Source: Gemmatimonadaceae bacterium (lineage in GTDB: Bacteria; Gemmatimonadota; Gemmatimonadetes; Gemmatimonadales; Gemmatimonadaceae). From it: 48,167 nt of DNA. The stretch spans positions 1 to 48,167 of the forward strand of contig JAICJQ010000008.1 of the NCBI GenBank assembly GCA_025928335.1, written 5' to 3'. Position 1 is the stretch's first letter; every line of letters starts with the position of its first letter. Positions 23,456 to 29,975 of this stretch are shown one piece after another. The notes beneath the pieces were generated by a model, which had not been told where the DNA came from, did no database searches, and saw only the letters and a list, made by a program, of their open reading frames with translations. Made by a program: the position numbers and the translations under genes.

Positions 23456-24943
23456 ATGCTCAGACGTCTCATTTTGGTTTTCGCCGCCATTCCCTCCCTG
23501 GCCAGCGCGCAGGAAACAATCGATCAGGCAATGATGGCCAAGATTCGCGACGAAGGCCTCAACCGTTCGCAGGCCTGGTCGATGCTCGACACGCTGGCCA
23601 CGGTGATCGGCCCCCGTCTCACCGCATCGCCGGCATTCATGCGCGCCGCGATCTGGTCGCGCGACCATATGACCGGTTGGGGCCTCAAAGACGTGCACAT
23701 GGAGTCCTGGCCGTGTGGTCGTGGGTGGGAGCTGCAGCGCTTTACGCTCGAGATGACGAGCCCGCGCTACGCGCCGATGATCGGATATCCGGACGCGTGG
23801 TCGCCGTCGACGAACGGCGACGTGGTCGGAACGCCGGTCATGATCGGCGGTGTAACAGCCGACTCGCTCGAAAAGATCAAATCCTCGCTCAAGGGCAGGA
23901 TCGTGCTCTCGCAGCCGTTGATGACAACGTTCATCCGCGAGGATCGTATCAATCCGACAGCGCCGAACGCGCCGGCCGACACCTACACTCCCGTCGGCGG
24001 TGGACGCGGCGGTCGTGGCGGCGGTCGCGGTGGGGGCCCTTCGGAGGCACAACGCATCGCGACGATTCTGCACGACGCGGGCGTCGGCGCGGTGCTGAAG
24101 CCGAGTCGCGGCGAGCATGGGACGATCTTCCTGCAAACGCGCGACGCGGGAGCGAACGGAGTTCCGACCGTTGTCGTCGCCGGCGAGCAGTACAACAACC
24201 TCGTTCGCCTGCTCGGCGACCGCGTGCCGCTCACCGTTCGCGTGAATGTGCAAGGACGCTACTTCACCCAGGACACGAGCGGCTACAACATCATCGCGGA
24301 AATTCCCGGGACCGATCCGAAGTTGGCGAGCGAAGTCGTGATGATCGGCGCACACCTCGACTCGTGGCACGCGGCGACCGGTGCGACCGACAACGCCGAC
24401 GGCGCCGTCACGGTGCTCGAGGCGATGCGCATCCTTCAGGCAGTCGGGGCCAAACCGCGCCGCACGATTCGGGTCGCCCTTTGGGGCGGCGAAGAGGAAG
24501 GCCTATTCGGCTCGAAGGCGTGGGTCGCGCAGCACGTGGCGGGCGAGGCGAACAAAGCAGCGCGCGACAAGCTCTCGGTCTATCTCAACATCGACCCCGG
24601 CTACGGTCCGGTCTACGGCTTCTACACCGAGGGCAACGACGCCGCGAAGAGCATCTTCGATGCGTGGCTGGAACCGTTCAAGGATCTGAGCGTGCGGAAG
24701 AACGTCCATGCGGGGATCGGCAACACGGATCACCTCAGCTTCATCGCCGAAGGGGTTCCGGGTTTCAATCCGATTCAGGAGTACGCGAACTACGACGTCC
24801 GCATCCACCATACGAACATGGACACGATGGAGCGGATGAAGCCTGAGGATTTGAAGCAGGGCGCCGTGATCTTTGCGGCGTTCGCCTACAATGCGGCGAT
24901 GCGCGACGCGATGATGCCGAGGGCGCCGGTTGTCAGGCCGTAA
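23456..24943 (+). CDS. Exported M28-family metallo-aminopeptidase
   Basis: 495 residues. The signal peptide is about 1-18 (cleavage after SLASA). A PA-type insert lies at about 100-270 and contains a glycine/arginine run GGGRGGRGGGRGGG at 181-194. The di-zinc M28 core has H300 and D302 (GAHLDSWH), D312 (TGATDNADG), the glutamates E346/E347 (GGEEEG), D380 (NIDPGYG) and H451/H452 (IHHTNMDTME). All ligands for an active enzyme are in place. It likely removes N-terminal residues from peptides in the periplasm or outside the cell. Such peptidases are abundant in Gemmatimonadota. It is convergent with the histidine kinase gene. Confidence 0.93.
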   Translation: MLRRLILVFAAIPSLASAQETIDQAMMAKIRDEGLNRSQAWSMLDTLATVIGPRLTASPAFMRAAIWSRDHMTGWGLKDVHMESWPCGRGWELQRFTLEMTSPRYAPMIGYPDAWSPSTNGDVVGTPVMIGGVTADSLEKIKSSLKGRIVLSQPLMTTFIREDRINPTAPNAPADTYTPVGGGRGGRGGGRGGGPSEAQRIATILHDAGVGAVLKPSRGEHGTIFLQTRDAGANGVPTVVVAGEQYNNLVRLLGDRVPLTVRVNVQGRYFTQDTSGYNIIAEIPGTDPKLASEVVMIGAHLDSWHAATGATDNADGAVTVLEAMRILQAVGAKPRRTIRVALWGGEEEGLFGSKAWVAQHVAGEANKAARDKLSVYLNIDPGYGPVYGFYTEGNDAAKSIFDAWLEPFKDLSVRKNVHAGIGNTDHLSFIAEGVPGFNPIQEYANYDVRIHHTNMDTMERMKPEDLKQGAVIFAAFAYNAAMRDAMMPRAPVVRP

Positions 24944-24953
24944 GGCGGCCAGC

Positions 24954-26273
24954 TCACGCGCGCGGTAGAAGGAGCGAGAACGTAGACCCAGCGCCTGGCT
25001 CGCTCTGCGCCCTCAAATCGCCGCCCATTCCGCGCGCGAGGTCGCGGCTAATCGCGAGGCCGAGGCCGGAGCCCTCGGTCTGTCGTGTGTGGCTCGCGTC
25101 GACTTGGATGAAGGGTTCGAACACGCTTGCCAGTTTGTCGCCGGGGATTCCGATGCCCGTGTCGATGACACTGACGAGTACGTGATGTTGATCGACAGAG
25201 TCCGCGGTAACGCGAATCGTGCCGCCGGCCGGCGTGAACTTCACCGCATTGGTGAGGAGGTTGATGAGGATCTGCTGAACCTTCTCGCGGTCGGCCCGGA
25301 CCGTGAGACCGGCCGGAACCGCCGCGATCGAGCGCAAGCGGGCGGCGGCCATCTGCGGCTCGATCATCGGCATCACGCTGTTCACGAGATCGTTGACCTC
25401 GACATCCTCGAACGTGAACTCCAGGCGCCCCGCTTCGATCCGCGCGAGGTTGAGGACATCGTTGATCAACCGCAGCAGATGACGCTGCGCCCGTGAAATC
25501 CGCTCGAGCGCGCCCCGTTGCCCGTCAGTGACCGGCCCGTGCACGCCCATGTCGATGAGTTGCGCATAGCCGCCGATCGCGTTCAGGGGCGTCCGCAGCT
25601 CATGGCTCATGACCGCGAGGAACTGACTCTTCGCCCGATTCGCCTCTTCCGCGACGTTCTTGGCACGCTCGAGCTCTTCGCTGCGCTCGAGCAGCTCGTC
25701 GTTGATCGCGTGTAGTTCCTCGCTCTGGGCCTCGAGCTCGGCGGTCTGCTCCTGCAGCTGATGCTGCTGGAGCTCGAGCTCGATCGCCTGTTCCTCGAGA
25801 CGCTCATTAGCCGCCTCCAGTGCGCGTGTCCGCTCCTCGAGCGCCGCGTTCGCGGCGTCCGCGGCCTGGCGTGCCCGGAGCAGCGCATCTTCGTATTTCC
25901 TGCGCTCGCGCACCTCCATGAGGGCACAGTCGATGAATCCTCTGCCATCTCGCTCGCGCCGCACCGCGTTGAGCAGAACCCCGACGTCGCCGCCATCCCT
26001 GCGGCGCATCAAGAGAAACAGCTCCTCCGCCTTGCCGTGCAGCCGGACCATGGGGTAGAGGTGGGTTTGGAGAAAGATCTTACCGGCCACGGTGAGCAGC
26101 GTTTCGACTTGACGTCCGACGAGCTCCGCACGGTCGTAGCCGAGCATCGCGGCGAGCGTCGAGTTCGCGGCGGCTACCGTACCATCGTCGTCGAACGAGA
26201 AGAAGCCGCAGGGGAGCGCGTCGAGCGTCGCGTCCAGCTCGAAGGCATGTACCGGCGCGCGGGTTTCAGCCAA
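24954..26273 (-). CDS. Soluble PAS-domain histidine kinase
   Basis: 439 residues from a TTG start that overlaps the stop of the RsbQ-like gene by 8 bp (TTGGCTGA). The N-terminal PAS domain (about 12-122) includes GFFSFDDDGTVAAANSTLAAMLGYDRAELVG. A long coiled coil rich in Glu, Leu and Gln spans about 125-215. HisKA has H224 (MSHELRTPLNAIGGY). HATPase motifs are NLLTNAVKFTPAGG (N box), DTGIGIPGDKLASVFEPF (G1/F) and GSGLGLAIS (G2). No transmembrane segment is seen, so it senses inside the cell. No response regulator gene is adjacent. PAS plus coiled coil resembles the input half of B. subtilis RsbP, whose gene is also paired with RsbQ. Confidence 0.93.
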   Translation of the reverse strand: MAETRAPVHAFELDATLDALPCGFFSFDDDGTVAAANSTLAAMLGYDRAELVGRQVETLLTVAGKIFLQTHLYPMVRLHGKAEELFLLMRRRDGGDVGVLLNAVRRERDGRGFIDCALMEVRERRKYEDALLRARQAADAANAALEERTRALEAANERLEEQAIELELQQHQLQEQTAELEAQSEELHAINDELLERSEELERAKNVAEEANRAKSQFLAVMSHELRTPLNAIGGYAQLIDMGVHGPVTDGQRGALERISRAQRHLLRLINDVLNLARIEAGRLEFTFEDVEVNDLVNSVMPMIEPQMAAARLRSIAAVPAGLTVRADREKVQQILINLLTNAVKFTPAGGTIRVTADSVDQHHVLVSVIDTGIGIPGDKLASVFEPFIQVDASHTRQTEGSGLGLAISRDLARGMGGDLRAQSEPGAGSTFSLLLPRA

Positions 26274-27078
26274 CGGGGGACTCGAGGAATTCGCGGATGA
26301 GCGACACGGTCTCTTCGGGCGCGCTCATGTGTGGACAATGGCCCGTCGCCCGCATCACGCGCAGTGTGCTGCCCGGCGTCTCTCGGTGAACGTATTCACC
26401 GACGGTGTTGGGTGCGATGATGTCCTCCGAACACTGCAGCACGAGTGTCGGCACGCGAACGTGTTGAAGGTCGGTGCGGTTGTCCGAGAAGAACGTCGCT
26501 TCGGCGAAACGTCTCGCGATGACCGGATCAGTCGAGCAGAAACTCTCCGTCAGCTCGGCCCCGAGCTCGGGACGGTCCGCGTTCTTCATGATCGCCGGGG
26601 CGAGATAATTCGCCCACCCGATGTAGTTCTTGTCCATCGTCTCGAGCAGACCTTCGATGTCCGACCGCTCAAAACCCCCGACATAATTGGGAGGATCATT
26701 GATGTAACGCGGCGACGGGCCGATCAACACGAGTCGCGCGAACCGGTCGGGCTCGCGGTTCGCCGCGATGACGCCGACCATTGCGCTCACCGAATGCCCG
26801 ACGAAGACGACGTCGCGCAAGTCGAGCGCGTGGATGATGTCGAGCACGTCGCGCGCGTAGCCTTCGAGCGACGCGTATCTGGTCGCGTCGTAGGCGGAGA
26901 GCTCCGATTTGCCCGAGCCGACATAGTCGAACAAGACGAGCTTGTAGTCGTCGGCAAAGGCGGGCGCCACGAAGCGCCACATGTTCTGATCACAACCGAA
27001 GCCATGAGCGAACAGCATCGGCTGCTTGCCGCTGCCCGCAACCTTCACGTTGTTTCGGGCGAGAACGTCAAGAGGCAT
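26266..27078 (-). CDS. rsbQ: RsbQ-like alpha/beta hydrolase (KAI2/D14 superfamily)
   Basis: 270 residues from the ATG at 27078. With this start the catalytic triad falls at S96 (GHSVSA), D219 (CSEDIIAP) and H247 (GHCPHM), the positions known for B. subtilis RsbQ. Segments such as FGCDQNMW, VAPAF, LFDYVGSGKS, GPSPRYINDPP, KNYIGWA, FCSTDPVIARRFA and FFSD are those of RsbQ. In Bacillus RsbQ works with the PAS-phosphatase RsbP to trigger the energy-stress response, probably by acting on a small hydrophobic compound; plant KAI2 and D14 are related receptors. Here the partner gene, overlapping by 8 bp, is a PAS histidine kinase. An ATG at 27120 is a weaker start. Confidence 0.93.
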   Translation of the reverse strand: MPLDVLARNNVKVAGSGKQPMLFAHGFGCDQNMWRFVAPAFADDYKLVLFDYVGSGKSELSAYDATRYASLEGYARDVLDIIHALDLRDVVFVGHSVSAMVGVIAANREPDRFARLVLIGPSPRYINDPPNYVGGFERSDIEGLLETMDKNYIGWANYLAPAIMKNADRPELGAELTESFCSTDPVIARRFAEATFFSDNRTDLQHVRVPTLVLQCSEDIIAPNTVGEYVHRETPGSTLRVMRATGHCPHMSAPEETVSLIREFLESPVG

Positions 27079-27197
27079 GGGGGAGACGCTGAAGTTTGGC
27101 CTACCATCACCGCAACCCATGGTCCACTGATCATCTACCAAAACTTTGCGGCCGAAACGCCGAGCACGACCGTGTGCCACCGGTCGGGCTCGGTCAC

Positions 27198-27749
27198 TCA
27201 CAGCGCTTCGAGTCGGTGCACTTCTCCGACCAGGCGGAGAACATGGTCCCGGACATCCGCCGGCCATGCCGCAATCAGCTCCTCGAGTTGCGCATCGGAC
27301 TCGCCGTAGAGCGCTCTGGTCGCGTCCTCGAAATGCGGCAGGTCGCCACCCATCGACCACATGAAGCGCGCAATCCCGTCGCGGAGACGGCGAGCGCGCT
27401 GCGTGCCCGGCTCGCGCTTTCGAGCCTCGTCGACGAGCCGACGAATCGCGGCGGAGATGCCGTTTGGCTGATCTTCCAGCCACTCCCAATGCCGCGGCAG
27501 CAGCGACACTTCTCGGCCCACGACTCCAAGCTTCGGTCGGCCGGGGCGCATTCGCACAGTTCGCGCTCGTCCGCGCTCGAGAACGTCGTCGAGCGAGCCG
27601 CTGAAATCGAAGTCGACCTGTTTACCGGTCATGTCCTCGAAGATCAATACACGTGCTTCGTTAGTGTCGGTATACTGCTTTATGTCAGACAGTATTGTGT
27701 CGCGATTCCCGGCGGCGATCCGCTGGCTTCCTGCAAAGGCGGTGTACAT
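27198..27749 (-). CDS. DUF2239-family protein
   Basis: 183 residues of a conserved family with no known role. Recognisable parts are MYTAFAGSQRIAAG, a small middle region (VDFDFSGSLDDVLERG), the highly conserved GRPKLGVVGREVSLLPRHWEWLEDQPNG and IRRLVDEARK. I chose the ATG at 27749 because GAGGAAA lies just upstream and because the promoter at 27784-27812 predicts a transcript start near 27777, so an ATG at 27776 would have no leader. The protein seems cytoplasmic, with no signal peptide or membrane segment. It lies 119 bp upstream of the RsbQ-like start on the same strand but has its own promoter. Confidence 0.9.
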   Translation of the reverse strand: MYTAFAGSQRIAAGNRDTILSDIKQYTDTNEARVLIFEDMTGKQVDFDFSGSLDDVLERGRARTVRMRPGRPKLGVVGREVSLLPRHWEWLEDQPNGISAAIRRLVDEARKREPGTQRARRLRDGIARFMWSMGGDLPHFEDATRALYGESDAQLEELIAAWPADVRDHVLRLVGEVHRLEAL

Positions 27750-27783
27750 GGTTTCCTCGCCATTCGTGTCGGTCATGGTGGGA

Positions 27784-27812
27784 ATTATATCCAGGTAAAA
27801 TTAGAAACGCAA
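27784..27812 (-). promoter_or_regulatory. Near-consensus sigma-70-type promoter of the DUF2239 gene
   Basis: On the minus strand TTGCGT (27812-27807) and a perfect TATAAT (27789-27784) are spaced by 17 bp within an AT-rich patch. Transcription would start near 27777, 28 nt before the chosen start codon. Confidence 0.75.
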
Positions 27813-27903
27813 TATACCCCGGATAAAACTCTCCGGAAGGGTCATAACGTGCGGTAGGGTCCGCCCGTGACTGGTCGCTCGGCCACAAACAATTACTGCG
27901 CCC

Positions 27904-27933
27904 TTGTACTGAGGCAGCGTCATCGTGCATTAT
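27904..27933 (+). promoter_or_regulatory. Possible promoter of the 52-residue small gene
   Basis: TTGTAC (27904-27909) and CATTAT (27928-27933) are separated by 18 bp, about 58 bp before the small gene's start codon. Both hexamers are imperfect. Confidence 0.35.
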
Positions 27934-27991
27934 CGACGTCGTCGATCCCGATGCTCTGATTCTGGTTTCGACGCGAAGAAGAGGAGGCGCT

Positions 27992-28150
27992 ATGAAGAAA
28001 AAGGGGAAGGCGAACATTCCGGATTTCTCGCGCAAGCGTCCTGGTCTTCCGACGCCGGAGCACCGCGTGGCCGCGCCCGTGCCCAGCACCAGACCGCCGA
28101 TCGTGAAGCCGCATTCGACGTCGGCGAAATCAGGACGACGGGGCCAATAG
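27992..28150 (+). CDS. 52-residue basic Pro/Ser-rich small protein, unknown function
   Basis: A short gene with a strong ribosome site: AGGAGG lies 4 nt before the ATG at 27992. The product begins MKKKGKANIPDFSRKRPG and ends KPHSTSAKSGRRGQ; it has about a quarter Lys/Arg, many Pro and Ser, and no acidic cluster, signal peptide or membrane segment. It is likely disordered and may bind nucleic acid or an acidic partner (inference). The last 21 bp overlap, tail to tail, the 3' end of the sigma-factor gene on the other strand. I seem to recall similar small proteins ending in SAKSGRRG but cannot name a family. Confidence 0.7.
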   Translation: MKKKGKANIPDFSRKRPGLPTPEHRVAAPVPSTRPPIVKPHSTSAKSGRRGQ

Positions 28151-29413
28151 CTCGCACTCGCGGACGCGACGTTCGAGAAAACGGCGCTCCATCGAATTCC
28201 GCGACACCTCAATGGCCGCGGCAAAGTGGTCGCGCGCGCGTGCCCCGTATCCAAGCCGCAACTCCAATTCGGCGACCGCGGCGTGATAGAACGGGTACTC
28301 CGCCAGCCGCTGGCGATTCGCGATCGACTCTAGCGCAGCCAGACCGGCCGCGGCACCGTCGCGTTCACCGATCGCGATCGCTCGGTTGAGCTCCACGACC
28401 GGGGATGGCGCCAGCCGTTGTAAATGGTCGTAGAGCGCGACAATGGTCTCCCAGTTTGTATCGGCGACGCTGGCCGCCCGCACGTGCTCCGCGGCAATGG
28501 CCGCTTGCAGGTGGTACACTGTGAGCTCGTTTCCCGTCGCAGAGCGGTCGAACAGGCCGAGCCCCTGGTCGATCAAGCGCCTGTCCCAACGCGCGCGATC
28601 CTGTTCGCTGAGACGGCTCAACTCACCCGCCGCGTCCACGCGCGTGACCAGCCGCGCGGCGTGAAGATGCATCAGCGCCGCGAGGGCGCTGGTTGCCGGC
28701 GTGTCGGACGGCGGATATTCGCGAAGCAGCATGACGAGGCGAATCGCCTCGGCGCACAGATCGCTGCGCACCGCGAGCTCGGGGGACGATCCGTGGTATC
28801 CTTCGTTGAACAGGAGATACAGCGCACGCTGAACTGAGTCGAGTCGGGAAACAAAGTCCGTGTCGACGAGATCGAAGAGTCGCTTGCTCGCCGCGAGAGT
28901 CTTCTTCCCTCGCGCGATCCGCTTTTCGACCGCGGCGCGGCTGGTGAGAAATGCCGCGGCGATCTCGCCGGCGCTGAATCCGCAAAGGATGTTGAGAATC
29001 AGGGCGACCTGCACGTCTTCGGCGAGACTCGGTTGACAGCACGAAAACATCATTCGGAGCTGCTCGTCGCGAATCGTGTGCACCTCGAACGCCTCGTTGA
29101 CGGCCGGCGACAGCGTCCATTCCGTCTCGAGCAAACGGCCCATCTCCGGCGCGAACGTGCGGGCCGTTCGTTCGCGTCGTAGAACGTCGATCGCCCGATT
29201 CTTCGCCGCCGTCATGAGCCACGCGGCGGGGTTGTCCGGGATCCCGCGCATGCGCCAGGCCTCGAGCGCGCGGACGAACGCGTCCTGAACGACGTCTTCG
29301 GCGAGCGCGAGATTGTGCACGCCGAAAATGCGCGTGAGCGCGGCGACCATCCGTCCCGACTCGCGCCGGAAGAGGTGATCGTCGAGCTCGCGCGGCGTAT
29401 CGGCGCCGGTCAC
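28130..29413 (-). CDS. ECF42-type RNA polymerase sigma factor with C-terminal extension (DUF6596)
   Basis: 427 residues from a GTG start. Region 2 is at about 20-85 (LAEDVVQDAFVRALEAWR, GIPDNPAAWLMTAAKNRAIDVLRRE) and region 4 at about 115-180 (FSCCQPSLAEDVQVALILNILCGFSAGEIAAAFLTSRAAVEKRIARGKKTL). The long extension (about 185-427) contains LFNEGYHGSS, typical of DUF6596, and a TPR-like helical end. In this sigma group no anti-sigma factor is known; the extension controls activity and a DGPF/YCII-like gene is the usual neighbour. Exactly such a gene lies 54 bp upstream in the same direction (29468-29815). Confidence 0.93.
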   Translation of the reverse strand: MTGADTPRELDDHLFRRESGRMVAALTRIFGVHNLALAEDVVQDAFVRALEAWRMRGIPDNPAAWLMTAAKNRAIDVLRRERTARTFAPEMGRLLETEWTLSPAVNEAFEVHTIRDEQLRMMFSCCQPSLAEDVQVALILNILCGFSAGEIAAAFLTSRAAVEKRIARGKKTLAASKRLFDLVDTDFVSRLDSVQRALYLLFNEGYHGSSPELAVRSDLCAEAIRLVMLLREYPPSDTPATSALAALMHLHAARLVTRVDAAGELSRLSEQDRARWDRRLIDQGLGLFDRSATGNELTVYHLQAAIAAEHVRAASVADTNWETIVALYDHLQRLAPSPVVELNRAIAIGERDGAAAGLAALESIANRQRLAEYPFYHAAVAELELRLGYGARARDHFAAAIEVSRNSMERRFLERRVRECELLAPSS

Positions 29414-29467
29414 GCCGCCGCCACGTCCGTCAGCATGACATGACGCAGTTTAGAGTTCTGGACTGAC

Positions 29468-29815
29468 CTACATCGGCGCGACGGGGCGGACCTCGACCGA
29501 GCCCTCGCCAGCGAGCATCGGGCACCCCCGCGCCAGCTCCGCCGCCTGATCGATGTCCTTCGCCTCGATCACGCTGTATCCGAGGACGAGATCCTTCATC
29601 TCGACGAACGGACCGTCGGTGACCGTCTTCACCTTGCCGCGCAGTACGCGCCCTTCGGTCCCTAACGGGTTTCCGGGGTTCTTGATGTGGCCCTTTGCCT
29701 CGAGGTCGCGCATCCACTCGAGCCAGGCCTGCATGCTCTGCTGGCGGGCTTCCGCCGACATCGCGGCGCGCCGTTCGGCGTCATTGGTTCGATACAGGTA
29801 GATAAACTCGCTCAT
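29468..29815 (-). CDS. YCII-related DGPF-domain protein
   Basis: 115 residues from the ATG at 29815 (MSEFIYLYR), chosen for AAGGAG at the right distance; a longer reading to 29857 is less likely. The defining motif TDGPFVEMKDLVLGYSVIEA has DGPF at 67-70, followed by DIDQAAELARGCP. These ferredoxin-like-fold proteins accompany ECF42 sigma factors; their biochemical role is still unclear. It is the first gene of a two-gene unit with the sigma factor and is divergent, across 160 bp, from the STAND/LuxR regulator. Confidence 0.92.
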   Translation of the reverse strand: MSEFIYLYRTNDAERRAAMSAEARQQSMQAWLEWMRDLEAKGHIKNPGNPLGTEGRVLRGKVKTVTDGPFVEMKDLVLGYSVIEAKDIDQAAELARGCPMLAGEGSVEVRPVAPM

Positions 29816-29975
29816 CGTGGCTCCTTGAAATGGTCGGTTGATCGTCACGGAGCGCATTCGCGCCTCCGTCGGCGTTGTCGCCGTTGTACCTCAACGACGC
29901 GCGGCCGGCGCTCCCCCGGACATTTTTGTTCGACCTTGGCGGCGCACGCACCGACTCTCATCTTTTCGATGAGTC

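Noticed and set aside
24954-27078. A complete sigma-B-type stress module around the RsbQ-like gene
   Set aside because: No RsbV, RsbW, RsbP or sigma-B genes are in the window; the sigma genes present are ECF types located elsewhere.
27750-27776. Upstream ATG at 27776 as the DUF2239 start
   Set aside because: It would lie at the predicted transcript start with no ribosome site, whereas the ATG at 27749 has GAGGAAA upstream and fits the family N-terminus.
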